From Salminus brasiliensis (Eukaryota > Chordata > Actinopteri > Characiformes > Bryconidae): a stretch of 64,000 nucleotides of DNA. A program made the translations under genes and the position numbers. The stretch is taken from assembly GCF_030463535.1 (NCBI RefSeq), contig NC_132887.1:19015358-19079357 (forward strand), read 5' to 3'. Below are positions 48,890 to 59,743 of this stretch, piece by piece. Under the pieces are notes generated by a model that was not told the origin of the DNA, made no database searches, and was given only the letters and a program-made list of their open reading frames with translations. Every line of letters starts with the position of its first letter. Position 1 is the stretch's first letter.

Positions 48890-50060
48890 AAACCTGAAAG
48901 CCGATTTGCCTCCTACCATGGTGCAACCCACCAAGCCCCCCCATCCCGCTCTCTAACACACCGTGTTGTTGGGATTCTCCACCGCAGTCGTGACGGCGCA
49001 GGCCTTGCCTGCTCTCACCGTTCCGCAGAGACACTGCACCGGCTACTCTCTCTCCCCCTCTCCCTCTCCCCCCTCTCCTCCCCTCCCCTCCCCTCCAGCA
49101 CCACAGGCACGGTGCTCTGACCGCCGCTAGCGTCCGTCCCCTCTCCGCATCCACAGCCCGGACAGGAGCTTAAAGCAGCCCAGAGCTGACACACACGGTC
49201 CTGAAACCGCCAGAGCTCCGTTAAACAGGTTAATTATAACGCTCGCGCGCTTTAGCTTAGCTTAAATACTCGAGGGCTTTCTCCTCAGAGAGACCGACAT
49301 GAGAAACGCTGTTACTACACAGCTGTCCGGGCGGCGCACACGCACTGTAGTCTAAATATGGCCTGTGGAGAGGAGACATGCAGGAGCTGGAGTGAACGAG
49401 GAAGGTGATGGGAGCAAAAGCCATTTAGGAAGTAGATCAAAAGAAAATTATTATTATTATTATTATTATACTAATAAAAGAGTGAAGGAAAGGAAAGGAG
49501 TAAAAAAAAAAAAAAAGATTAAAAAAAAAAAAAAAAAAAAACACCTGAGCCGGACACGGTTCTCCAAACCGACTGGAGGGAGAACCGAGCATAACCGAGC
49601 TGAGCCGAGCTGAAGAGAAGCTCAGGGAGGATGGAAAGAAACATGAGCACAAAGTTGAGTTCGCGCTGACCGAAGGCTGTTTTACTGCAGGTCTGAGGAG
49701 CTAGCTGACCGAGCTGTAGGTGAACACTAGCGTTCACCCACCGAGAGCCGAGCTCGTCTACAGACACATCCTGAAAGCGCTTACCGTGCGTTTACTCTTC
49801 GGGCGTAGAGCGAGTGGGATCAGGCCTCTGAAAGCGCATTGTAGTGTGTGGACGGAGAGGCTGCAAAACAGGGAAATCGTCGAGCCGGTTCCTTCTCACA
49901 CTGCATTTCTCCCCGGCTAACCCCTCTGTCTCCCTCTCCCTCTCCCTCTCCCTCTCTCCACTGGTAACTGACACATTTTACTTCACTGCAGCAGTATCAG
50001 CACATGCTCAGAGACGAGCTCGGGCATCCAGCAGCCAGCTCTCCCTTAGCCCGGGTTAAC
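48890..50060 (-). promoter_or_regulatory. CpG-rich block, likely tmem229b promoter and 5' UTR
   Basis: Clear rise in G+C and in CpG (for example GAGCCGGTTCC, ACCGCCGCTAGCGTCCGTCC, CGGGCGGCGCACACGCAC) against AT-rich surroundings. It lies upstream of tmem229b and past the 3' end of the mta1-like gene, so the minus-strand gene is the natural client. Two consensus donors occur on the minus strand: exon ending 49785 (ACGCACG|gtaagcg) and exon ending 49019 (GGAACG|gtgagag). Also inside are a CCCCTCC run (49070-49098), a poly(A) pair (49502-49541), an ATT run and a (CTCTCC)n run (49928-49957). The exact transcription start cannot be set. Confidence 0.55.
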
Positions 50061-50259
50061 CGTTTCACTGCTGCTCCGCTTTAGCCCAGGCTCGCTCACC
50101 CCACAGGCACTGCCAGTGTTCCTGGAGTCCGCACAGGCGCTTTTGATAAAAGTGCAGTCCGATTATTTTGAATACAGAGCCACGACGTGGCCGGCTAGAG
50201 CACCAAATCCTACAGGAAGGAGGCTGGGATTCAATTAAGGACAGCCCAATGCCCCAGCT

Positions 50260-51665
50260 TTTTATTAACCCACTAATGTCCATCTGAAAAGCTGACAGGC
50301 GTCCCATGACAAATGTCCTCGCCCTACACACAGATCTGAAGAAAATCCTCAAACTGATGAAAGCATACAGGTTAAAAAGTGAGTTTTTAATCACTTATCA
50401 TATTAAATTCAAGCCTTTGATCACATACTGATCACATACAAAGTTTTAATACAAGTATGAAAACTAATACTGATGTTTATCTAAGGTATAAATTTGCCAT
50501 TTCCCCCTTCTACAGAATTTAGATGCTGAACATGAATGGGTTAACATGGGACTCCCTCTGGAAGTAGATGATATTGAGATGCCAACACTGGAGATCAACA
50601 CTGTTAACCTCCTGCAGTGGAAATGAGGTCGTAGATGTTGTGCATGATCAGTTCATTTCAGTTCTTGCCTTTTTTCCTTTTTTCCATTATTTGACTTTAA
50701 GTGACCCTTTAAGTGACCCTTTTCCTACAAAACACGGGCAGGCTGGTCTTGGTCTTCCCAATTTCATTACAATGTTATCTGAGCGACCAAGCGAAGAAAG
50801 CCTGGCTACTACAGCATAATGAAAACCATGAGGCTTTTAGGGAACGTGATGAACGTGATGGGAGGATTTCTATTTGCCACACGCTCTCTAAAAGGTATCA
50901 ATATTTAATAAGCCAACTGTGGCGTAAACCCAAGCATATCGCATATCAGCAGGCTGATGACCTGCCTGGTTTTCAGCGCCACTCCTGGCAGGTTCGTGTG
51001 CGAGTGGGAAGAAATGGATCTGTAAAACACGTATATGGTATCGTTCTTAAGAAGGTGCATTGTATTCATGGAGCAGTACCCTTTTACAATTTCCATCATC
51101 TCTGAACAATTCTCCATTTATGCAAGAGTTTTCCTTACAAAAAGAATATGCTGTACATGACAAATTCATTATAACAAGCATTGAATAAACACTGGAGGCC
51201 CAAAATGCACCACTGTACAATAATGCCTCCGTCAATGTTCTCATTTACATATTCACAAAAGAGAAACAACTTTTTGTAATTACACCATAGAAGCATAGAT
51301 GCAATACTTGTGGAAAAGAGTAGAAAAAGAGCACGTTCCGTCATCTTCATCAATAAGTTAAACGTCTGTGGCGTCAGGGCAGGACGGACTAAAGAAATTG
51401 AATAATACGAGCAATCCAAAGAAACGGAATCGAAATCATAGCGTTGACAGGATCTCTTTTTGTCTGGTAAGTTTTGACAAATTAGAAAATAATGCAAGAG
51501 GGCCAAAGCGACAGTCTGTCCATGCTGTCTGTTGGGAGCAAGCGGCTTCAAAAACGTCTCAGTTTCTCTGCTTTATCAACTAAAAAATGATTACATTTGG
51601 TTAAAAAAAAAAAAAAACTAAACAAAAAAAAAAAAAAAACAATAGCAACAAGAAGACTTGTAGTT

Positions 51666-51700
<35 letters not shown>

Positions 51701-52035
51701 CAGAAGTAGCAATATATGGTAAATATTGAACACAGTCCTGTACAGTCAGGTCAGTCCCATCATTGGCCAAAGCCTGTTCTATCTCAAAAGTTCTTTGTTT
51801 GTTTTTTTACCCCCTGCCCCAAAGTCTCTTATTGACACCAGTTCTAAAACAGCCCAGGCTGACCCTAGATCCTCTTCATAGGTCCTTCGATCACTGAGAG
51901 TTGGGAGAGTTGAATAAACACCTCTATCTTCACCTGCAAATCCATGAAAAGAGATCCATTAGTGATTTTAGCACACAGCTCCGGACTGGAATTTAAGCAC
52001 AAGCACATGTCCAACTACATGAATACAGCAGTACC
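50260..52035 (-). other. Probable 3' UTR and flank of mta1-like gene
   Basis: Begins after the terminal coding exon. A possible donor (GAACAG|gtactg, exon end 52035) lies 45 nt past the stop. A possible acceptor (TTTGCAG, exon start 51931) follows, so the UTR may be spliced. Poly(A)-like hexamers on the minus strand: ATTAAA near 50895 and 50450, AATAAA near 50265. An A-rich tract pair at 51603-51640 and an AAT run at 51668-51700 lie inside. Open frames on both strands (50713-51105 plus, 51135-51551 minus) have no motif. Confidence 0.35.
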
Positions 52036-52079
52036 TGTTCTCTGTGCTAAAGCATAGCAGGCGGAGGCCACAGAAGGGG

Positions 52080-52192
52080 TCAGTCAAGCTCATGAACTTC
52101 GTTGTCCTGCAAGGCGGAGGGTGGGCGGCCCTGCTCGGACACGCGCTTGGACATGATCTCCCACTGAGGGGTCAGCACTTTGGGTTTGGATC
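52080..52192 (-). CDS. mta1: mta1-like terminal coding exon, unfamiliar C-terminus
   Basis: Entered in phase 1 from 55305 after acceptor CCTCTTCAG. It encodes [20 protein letters not shown], then [16 protein letters not shown] and a TGA stop. The phase fits, the 3' site is good and codon use is GC-rich like the other exons. The sequence does not match the ends of MTA1, MTA2 or MTA3 that I remember, so it may be a fish-specific or alternative last exon. A spurious exon cannot be excluded without transcripts. Confidence 0.6.
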
Positions 52193-55100
52193 CTGAAGAG
52201 GATGGAGACAGGGATTAATGTGGGATCGAACAAGGCGAATCCAGAACCTCCCAGACTGAATCTGGCCCAGAGATGTTGCTGTTGGAGGTTTACATACACT
52301 GACCATGGACATAAATGCAATGCCAATATTAAGCTTTCAATGACTTCTTTGAACTGTTCCCTTTTTTAAGGCAGAATGAGTCACATCACAACGTACATCT
52401 TTAAGGCCAAGGCCTCTTCCACTTTCTGTTAGTGATCATAAAGCTACAGCAGGTAGCTTCACTGCCACACATCAAAAAGGACTTGTTTGACAGCATTAAC
52501 TGGGTTGACCAACACAGTATCATTGAATCCAAGCAGCTAAATGCAGATCTGAGAAAAATTAATGTTAACTTGCACAAGTCAGGAATGTCTCATGGATTCA
52601 TTACTAAACAACCGCAGATTCCAAAATCATCATTAAACAACTGTACATGGGCCAGTGAGTCTGCTGTCTGTGACCAGAGGATCTCTAGTTTGAATCCCGG
52701 TTGTGCCGCTGGCCATCGACAGCCGGGGCCCTGAGAGCGCATAACTGGCCTTGCCCTTGTCCAGATGGCGCTCTCTCCCCACATCACTCCAGTGCAATGC
52801 TGTCCGATGCATCGGAGCCAGGTACACAGCACTTTCCTCAGAGTGCGTTGGTTGCCTGGTGACGTTGCATCGGCGGCTGCTCGGAAAAAGAGGCACTAGA
52901 TGGCTGTGCGCGTACTGAAGGAGTGTGTCAGTCTCCACTCTCCGAGTTTTGGGAGCACTGCATGCGATGGGTAAAATATGTATGGGTTGGGTGACTGCTG
53001 ATCCAAATTGTGGAGAAAATTATTAGAAAAAAGGTTAGAGAAGTGGGCTTGGTACTGGTTGCCAGCTCAATCCTTTGGACTGGAGGGTGAAACAAAACAT
53101 TACGATCTCCTCTCCGGGGCCCAGCAAAACACTATGGCCACTAAGGTGGCTCCTCACTGCCCTTATTCACTAGTGTGAATGTTTTAATTCCTAATCTGTA
53201 TGTTTCTGTTGAAAAAATGTTAATCTTTGATGTAAAATGTTAATCTTTAGCTGGTGATGTGATCTGAACTGAGAGTACTGTGCAGAGTGCAATTGGAAAC
53301 CATGCAGTACTGTAGAATCTGTTTCACACTGTGCATCCTGGTCAATTAGGATTGTATGATTTTGAACCCGTGGTGAGCGTGAGCACTTCTCTGTGTGCAG
53401 CTCATCAAACCATGACTGTGACATTTCTGCAGGAGGGTGCACAAAATAAAGAGAGGCTTTATTGCAGGGATCACACAGCCAAAAAAAATGTATTGTGCTC
53501 TTAAGAATAGTTAGATTGTGAATAGGACAAACCTGCTCAAGAAACTTTGATAGCACATACACGCTAGTTTTAACCTTTTTACTTTCACATTAAAAACAAC
53601 ATGACAAGGCAGGAATTCACCAAATGTTTCTGTTCTATTTTAAAATGTTTGAAATCTCAAACAAGTCCAGCTTTCTCCATGAGTCAGAACAGAGGCAGTG
53701 TTTATTACCATCGACCCGGTGGATCTAAAGCTACTCAGTGTCCTGGAACCTCATCATTTACAAATTAAGCACTGGTGCAGGGTGCAATGGAGGTAGCAAG
53801 CTAATGCGCACAAGTCACCATTGTGCACAAGATGCACAGATGCTCGTGACCACATACTTTATACGGACAAAAGTAGTTGGACACCTGCTCATTCCTTGTT
53901 TCTTCTGAAATCAATTAAGGGTACTAAAAATAATAGATTGTGAAGCACTGCTGTGAGGGTTTAATTGCATACAGCAACATGAGTGTTAATGAGGTCAGGA
54001 TGTTGGATGATCACCACCCTACCTCATCACCGACTCATCCCAAAAGAATCGGATGGAGCACCACCGTTTCAGAGAACACAGCTCCACTGCTCCACAGCTC
54101 AATGCTGGGAGCTCTATACCACTCTAGCCCACACCTGACATTAGGCATGGTGCCAACAGGTTCATGTTTGTGTGTTCTAAAAAATATATGTTTTATTGGC
54201 AGTACTAGACAAGCTGTGTCATCAATGGGTGCGACTTAAAGTAGCTGAAAGCATTCTTTATACATCATTATATATAAAGAGGTGTCCACAAACTTTTGGA
54301 CATAGTGTATGATAATCGGTAAAAACAAAATACCTAATCCACCAGAACAAGCTTCTCATTCGTGTACACCGTTTGTATCTGAATACTCCACTACGCTGTA
54401 CTCTGTGGCCATCATGCACTGCACATCCTCTCCCCCTGTTGGCTGTAAAAGGTACTGAGGTGAACTCACTTCCACTCCCCCACACTACTTATATAAGCTT
54501 CAACTCTAATCTAAACACTTAAGACCAGCTAACAGTGGTCAGTGTTCAAAAGGCAGCTGTCGCAAGAATGTCAGGTCTAAGAATCGTAGAGGAAAATGAG
54601 CGAGTAAGCGAAGGATAGGAAGCAGCGCTGCTCAGAGCAGAATAGTGCCAAGCTCATCAGGGAATTACATAACTGTGGAACATTGGTTTCCAGACCCTTG
54701 GATAGAGTTAATAGGTTAACACAGCACGGTATGACAGAGCGTACATGAGGATTTCAAACAGAAGCGCATCAAAGGCACTGCTAGTGTTTGCTATAAGCTA
54801 GTCGAGTTTGTACGAAGCACGTGTCTGTTAGCTGTGCTTTTATCAGGAACTCTCATGAATGACTGAAAATGGCTGTGACAGCATTGTGGGTTGGTGAGAG
54901 TGTGTGTCTTTTTCGGGGTCTGATCCTGCAGGAGATCCATGTGAGTCACTGCTGATCTGTTGCCATGACAACACTGACAGCCATTCAAAGATTAGAGATA
55001 TACAGTGCAGGGTAAGAAAGAAAGTGTGAGAGAAAGAAAGAAAAAGACAAATAATAATAATTATTTCTAATGATAATTATTATTATAATTAGTCAATATC

Positions 55101-57518
55101 ATTTGTGTCATTAATTTCATAATTACTATAATGAAAAATAACACATGTTCAACTTTAATGTTTGTGTGCTTAGGCAACATTGCTCTTGAGACAGTCATGC
55201 CAGTAAAGTTAACTTGAAAGAGTGTGAGGGAGAAAGAAAGAGAGAGCGTGCACGCGAGAGCTGGTTAATGATCACCACAAACACAAGCAGAGCTCCTCTC
55301 TCACCATCCAGGCCATTGTGCTGCTCGTAGGTACGTTTGCCCAGAATGGTGGGTGAGCCGTTGTTGAGGATGGGGGAGGACTTGATGGGCGTCAGGCTGC
55401 CTGTGGAAATGGAGGCTCCCCGAAGAGGCTCTGGTTTAGGAGGGCAAGGATGGGCCTCTACAATAAAGAGACAATAAATAAACAAACAAGCAGGGCCATA
55501 GCACTAAACAGGACATGACAATTTCCAGTGTCATTTAAAGCTCACTAAAAATCTGATTAAAATGGCTCTGCAGCTCTGAATGGACTTTTTGTAGAAACTG
55601 TGCATTTGGTAATTATTCTTGGGCTCTTAATGAAAATTACAGAAAATACAAAAAATAAAAAAACCCAGCAGCTATGTAAACAAAAATACCATACATTGGC
55701 CTGGGCTACCACATCCATTTCATCACATTAAGCTTTACCCTAAAGCACTATTACAGTCTCTGACTGAAAACCTAATCAGCAAATGCAGGTTTTGTTGTAT
55801 TGTCAGTGGCTGGCTTCTGTTCTCACCCACTGACATGTGGAGCTCAACAAATCTATCCACTCTGAAACACTTCAGCCACATCACAGTGGTCTATTCAACC
55901 TTGAGAAACTAAAAATATATTTTAAACTGTGAAACCGTAAAACTGACAATAAGCAGAAAGTTCTGTGGACAACTGTTAACCATACATTAAAAAAAAAAAA
56001 AACCCAAACATGAGAAAGAGTGCAGATGTCATTTCCACCCACCAAGATATCTAACCACGGACTCCAGAGGCTTCCGTACTGCCGGTTTCAAGGATGCAGG
56101 CTTTTTGGACATATCTGGCAACCGCACTGCGCCTACAAACACAAGAACAGCTGTGAAATTTCACTGTGTTCCAACATAACGTTAAAGGAGAACCTTTAAT
56201 ACATGTATGAAATATGGAGGTATATCATGGGTACAATATCTGTTGTATGGGTGATGAGTACAATGTTTGCGGATACCCCTTCTAATAAATGTATTCAGCT
56301 ACTTTAAGTTGCACCCATTGCTGATGTGCAAATGCATGCACACACACAGCCTCGCTATATGATATGACCCATATATTTCATATCTTTAATCAGGCAAGAC
56401 TCCATTCAGACGGTGGAGTATTGTCCAGTGGAACCTGAGTCTGAATATGTTCCGCCGTCTGAATGCAGCCTAATAGAGCAGTAGTAACTGTCCACTCACA
56501 CTCTGCTTTGATGGCTGCTGTGTTAACGGGTATGTAGGGGTGTCTGGCCAGGTAGCGGGACCTGAGGAGGTCCTGGCAGACCCGTCGGGCCATTCGGGTT
56601 AGCTGGGTGGTCTGCAGGTAGAACGCCTGCCTGGTCTTCACGGCAAATTTTGGACTTCCGCTGTGCCTCACCGGCAGGCCATGAGGACTCTACCAACAAG
56701 ACAGATCAGAGTGAGCATGTCAGTGTCTGTGGCAATTTTCATAAACACCGGGTGTTAGATGAAAAATGTAGACAGCATGTATTCATTCCAGAAGCAGAGA
56801 CAAAACTGAGGCAGGCACAGTAACAATATCATATAAAGAGGACTAATGTTCAAAACTATGTTTATCCTAATTCAGCCTTGCGATGTAGGAGTCGTAGAAG
56901 AAGCATACGTCTTATTTGGGTTTGTGTGACTTCTCAATTCATCAATATCTACAAATAACTACAACAAAATCCAGTAGTCAAGTAGCTTCTCATTTGCTCT
57001 TTCAATTTTGGACAGATGATCACACCAAGCAAAAATCCATAAACAGTAAAATGTGCATTTTACATACAGAAGTCTGATGATTCTTTCTTTTTTGTTTAAA
57101 AATGAAAACAGGAGAAACAGAAAAAAAGAAACAGATCTACGGAAATGAAAAGATTTTTCTTTCATCAGCGTGACTTTTAAAGTTAATAATGGCCCGTTCT
57201 GATAAAAAGCCACAAACAGCACAAGGAGTTCCACCAGTTTACACAGGAGCTGCTGCAGCACTGTGCTGTGTGTGTGTCGCTTCAAACTACTTAACTAACT
57301 CTTTTCGGTCTGTGTATTTGGGTACCCCTGATCAAAAAATGACCTAATATCCAAAAAGCATATTTTTTCAGATTTATTTACTTATATTTTCCCTCCATCT
57401 TTTATAGTAAAATAACTAAAAAGGAAAAGGGTCCAAAGCAAAATTAGATTTGCAATGATGTTCAGGTCAGGGGACTGTGAGGTAGCAGCAATCGCTTCAA
57501 ACTTGAGCGGAGTTCTTT

Positions 57519-57579
<61 letters not shown>

Positions 57580-59743
57580 GAATTTTGCAATGTAAGAATA
57601 GTCTGAATGGAAGAGTTAGCTGTGCTGGAAAAATGCTCACCATATTGTTGCGGTTGGGACCGGGTCGTTCCCCGTCCAGCCTGGTGGGCATCTTCAGGCC
57701 GCCATACTTCTTCCAGTAAGTCCAGCAGGAGGCGCACAGTCTGCACTGCATGTTAGTCGGCCCCCATGAGTACCACTGATACGAGCTGGTGGCTACACAC
57801 ACACGCGCACACACACACACACAAAGTTCCAATCCAGTTCCTGTTCTATTCTGCTTTCGTCTCTTTGTCTTATCACACAAAACCATATGAAACCTTTCTC
57901 CACAAATTATGCATTAGCTCTTAAGCTGCCTCCTCTTAGTCTCATAGCATTCATGGCTGACTAAGTTTCTGTCAGTTGACTAATTGCATTTATTTGATTT
58001 TTTTTATTTTTTTATTTGTTATATTGATTTATTTCAATTAAACTTAAAATGGAAATTTCTGCAAATTGTCATTTGGACCACTGAGCCAGTCAGCCCAGGG
58101 AAAAAATAAATAAATAACTTAAAATACATAGAATACAAGAGGCCTTTAGAGACATAGTTTACTTACACTGCAACACTGAGCTGCTGTTTGTGCTAAACTG
58201 TATACAGTTATAAATGAAAGTAAAATGAGGCTTAATTTTAAAGTATATTATGAGCTTTAAGGTTATAATCCCAGGTATATACTAAATTTACCTGTAATTA
58301 ACTAATTAACCCCAAAAACAATCTGTTTAAGGTGCCGAATTTAAAGCGAAACCCAAATGCCCTGTGTTTTAAGCCTGCAAGGGGCTTTAGAAAATCCTTA
58401 GGCAGGATAGCCCTATTTAGCTCTTTACAGTCTTCCAAAACTGACTGCATATTAGGTGAGTAAGAATGCATCACTGGTGGGGGACGCTGGGAAGACTCAC
58501 TGTAGCAGCTCTCGCAGGCTCGGCCTAGTCCGGTTGGCTGGCCCGGCGCCCCCGGCAACACCGCAGCCCCGTTCACCAGTCCTGGCTTCACGCTGTTCGC
58601 ACTCAGCTGGTTGGGGTTGGGCTTGTTACTGCAACACACATACATACACAGAGCATGAGGGTCACAGAGGCCACAGGATTACGCATGATCAAAAGAGCCA
58701 TTTACTCAAAGCTTATGCTGAAGTGCTTGCAAATCCTGTGCTTCCCCCTGACCTGTTCGCCAAGATACTCACTAGTTAGGGATGTAAACCTGCTTCAGCT
58801 TGCTCTCGGCCTCCGCAGCCTTTAACCGTTTCTATACCAAACAGACGACACAGGAAAGCATGTAATTATTAAATTATAATTATTATTATTTTTATGGGCA
58901 AATAGCTTTATCATGAATGAGTCTCTAAGAAGCATTCAACAAATCACTCTTACCTGCTGAACATATCTGTCTGTGGTTTTCCACATGTAGTAATACTCAA
59001 TTATGCTGGTCAGAGACTTCCACGGCAGCTGAAAAAGGACAGAGCGCTCAGTGTTACTTTAAATCCTGCCTTAACAGATGATCATGTTCCCTTTACAATC
59101 CTGTAATGAGGCACATTTTGAACAACTGTTACTAAACACAACCTGAAACACAGCATTGTAACCTCTTATTACTGTAGTACACAAGCAAATTTGAAGCAAA
59201 ACACTACTTCAGAGTCCCTTTGTCTTTTGTAATAAGACATTTTCACTTCTTCTGTACAAGTGGGTGTGGACATGTTCCATGAGTGGCTCCTCCCTGTCTC
59301 TCTGAGCTGGGGCACTTTGGGTTAGGTCCCTAAGCCACAACAACATATGTACACCAAATCACCAGCAGGTGGCAGAGTTAAACATGACTGCAGTGTCTCA
59401 ATTCAGTGCAAAAGGCAATCTGGTTTTATTGCCTTCCAAATAGGATTTTTATTGAACAGCCTTTAAGTACTGTGTCCACATTTTCTTCATATATTGTGTC
59501 TTAAGCGTCATAATTTCCACTTGTCCTCTCGATCGATCTTTGAGGAAAACTTACAAAGTCTTGCTGTATGTCGGTGAAGTCTTTGCCATATTTCTCGAGT
59601 GCCTCTTCAAACAGGTTGGCCTCAGAGGCGCTCCACTCCTCCATTTCGTCTCTGCAGAGCACAGGTCCGCCTTGCGGCACCAGAGCTGCGATAGCCCGGG
59701 TCATGTCGTAGCCATTCTTGTGCAGCGTGTCCATGGCGTGGAA
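52080..59743 (-). CDS. mta1: MTA-family NuRD subunit, mta1-like (3' part, nine exons)
   Basis: Metastasis-associated proteins are core scaffolds of the nuclear NuRD histone-deacetylase and remodelling complex; ELM2-SANT binds HDAC1/2 and the C-terminal regions bind RBBP4/7. The nine exons given separately splice with matching phases into 382 codons. In this partial numbering: end of ELM2 and linker 1-33, SANT about 34-88, basic linker 89-107, GATA-type zinc finger C146-C149-C167-C170, RBBP-binding-like region about 217-294, and a Ser/Pro-rich segment to 345. MTA1 rather than MTA2 or MTA3 is indicated by [36 protein letters not shown] and [11 protein letters not shown]. The last 36 residues do not match the MTA1 tail I remember and lack the second RBBP-binding motif and proline-rich end. 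Upstream exons lie past 64000. MTA3 is the main alternative. Confidence 0.88.
52645..53035 (+). mobile_element. SINE family C, copy 4 (best preserved)
   Basis: Full order visible: tRNA-like head with box B GTTTGAATCCCGG, 'ggggccctgagagcgcataa', 'gatggcgctctctcccca', 'gatgcatcggagccaggt', 'gcgttggttgcctggtgacg', 'cggaaaaagaggcactag', and the end 'ccaaattgtggagaaaatta'. Lies in the last mta1-like intron, opposite to the gene. Confidence 0.75.
53036..53852. other. mta1-like intron, nothing recognised
   Basis: Minus frame 53191-53562 (123 codons) has no motif and no phase-compatible splice sites that I can see. Confidence 0.45.
53853..54310 (+). mobile_element. MITE family M1, copy 4 (complete)
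   Basis: Left end 'atacggacaaaagtagttgg' and right end 'gtgtccacaaacttttggac' form the terminal inverted repeats. An internal segment around 'tttgttggagtgactg' seen in copy 3 is deleted here. Intronic in the mta1-like gene. Confidence 0.78.
54311..55304. other. mta1-like intron, no second C-terminal exon seen
   Basis: Searched by eye for the remaining MTA1 C-terminal exons on the minus strand; none found. Contains a GAAA-rich tract near 55015-55050 and AT-rich ATTATT patches near 55060-55085. Confidence 0.5.
55305..55457 (-). CDS. mta1: mta1-like exon: Ser/Pro-rich segment
   Basis: 153 nt. [16 protein letters not shown] (the first Glu from a split codon), [31 protein letters not shown]. Very close to the MTA1 counterpart. 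Acceptor TTTATTGTAG, donor GTGAGAG, phase 1 at the end. Confidence 0.93.
55458..56042 (-). other. mta1-like intron, nothing recognised
   Basis: AT-rich, A-rich run at 55987-56001. No exon. Confidence 0.5.
56043..56132 (-). CDS. mta1: mta1-like exon: RBBP-binding region, second part
   Basis: 90 nt encoding [20 protein letters not shown] then PLESVVRYL, with split codons at both ends. Acceptor GTTTGTAG, donor GTGGGTGG (non-canonical at +3/+4 but acceptable). Confidence 0.9.
56255..56355 (-). mobile_element. MITE family M1, end fragment
   Basis: Minus-strand right end only: 'ccccttctaataaatgtatt', 'agttgcacccattgctga', 'gcaaatgcatgcacacacac' in plus reading, as at 1135-1240. Confidence 0.6.
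56500..56689 (-). CDS. mta1: mta1-like exon: RBBP-binding region, first part
   Basis: 190 nt. [20 protein letters not shown], then [20 protein letters not shown], ending AAIKAE plus one base of Cys. In human MTA1 the corresponding stretch belongs to the first RBBP4/7-binding region. Donor GTGAGTGG. Confidence 0.93.
56690..57521 (-). other. mta1-like intron, nothing recognised
   Basis: AT-rich intron. The minus frame at 56959-57285 has no motif. Confidence 0.5.
57522..57577. repeat. CA microsatellite 3' of the zinc-finger exon
   Basis: About 28 CA units in plus reading, hence (UG)n in the mta1 transcript, starting 64 nt after the donor of exon 57641-57792. Confidence 0.95.
57641..57792 (-). 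CDS. mta1: mta1-like exon: second zinc-finger half
   Basis: 152 nt encoding [20 protein letters not shown] (from a split first Thr codon), then [17 protein letters not shown] and [14 protein letters not shown]. It supplies zinc ligands three and four (spacing C-x2-C-x17-C-x2-C). The acceptor tract is a TG repeat and another TG repeat lies 64 nt after the donor (GTGAGCA). Not a multiple of three, so skipping would shift the frame. Confidence 0.94.
57794..57826. repeat. CA microsatellite at the zinc-finger exon acceptor
   Basis: Runs right up to the AG of the acceptor. On the transcript strand the usual pyrimidine tract is replaced by TGTGTG...GCGCGTGTGTGTAG. Confidence 0.93.
57827..58500 (-). 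other. mta1-like intron, nothing recognised
   Basis: AT-rich with a T-rich patch near 57998-58020; no exon. Confidence 0.5.
58501..58628 (-). CDS. mta1: mta1-like exon: linker and first zinc-finger half
   Basis: 128 nt. Begins [16 protein letters not shown] and ends GRACESCY with the first two zinc ligands (CxxC). Acceptor GTGTTGCAG, donor GTGAGTC. The linker [14 protein letters not shown] is the variable, Pro/Gly-rich part. Confidence 0.93.
58773..58831 (-). CDS. mta1: mta1-like exon: basic linker
   Basis: 59 nt encoding [19 protein letters not shown] plus two bases of the next Tyr. Acceptor GGTATAG, donor GTGAGTA. Follows SANT in all MTA proteins. Confidence 0.93.
58954..59028 (-). CDS. 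mta1: mta1-like exon: second half of SANT
   Basis: 25 codons, phase 0 to 0, [20 protein letters not shown] followed by RYVQQ. Acceptor CTTTTTCAG, donor GTAAGAG. Identical to the family consensus. Confidence 0.95.
59029..59554 (-). other. mta1-like intron with CTCF-like motif
   Basis: Intron between the two SANT exons. CCAGCAGGTGGCAGA at 59362-59376 (plus strand) fits the CTCF core except at the last base. Confidence 0.45.
59555..59743 (-). CDS. mta1: mta1-like exon: ELM2 end and first half of SANT
   Basis: 63 codons, phase 0 to 0, between acceptor TTTTGTCTCCAG and donor GTAAGTTTT. Starts [14 protein letters not shown] and contains [20 protein letters not shown] and [12 protein letters not shown], the most conserved MTA stretch (HDAC-contacting SANT helix 1 region). 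Confidence 0.95.

Noticed and set aside
50713..51105. 130-codon plus-strand frame with basic C-terminal half
   Set aside because: No domain, no splice context, lies in the presumed mta1 3' UTR and overlaps minus-strand frames of similar size.
54791..54988. Missing MTA1 C-terminal exon
   Set aside because: The minus-strand frame contains no KRAARRP or WIDAPDD-type motif and has no phase-compatible splice sites.
57382..57886. Frames with long Cys-Val repeats
   Set aside because: Translation of the TG microsatellites next to the zinc-finger exon; only the 57641-57792 part is coding.
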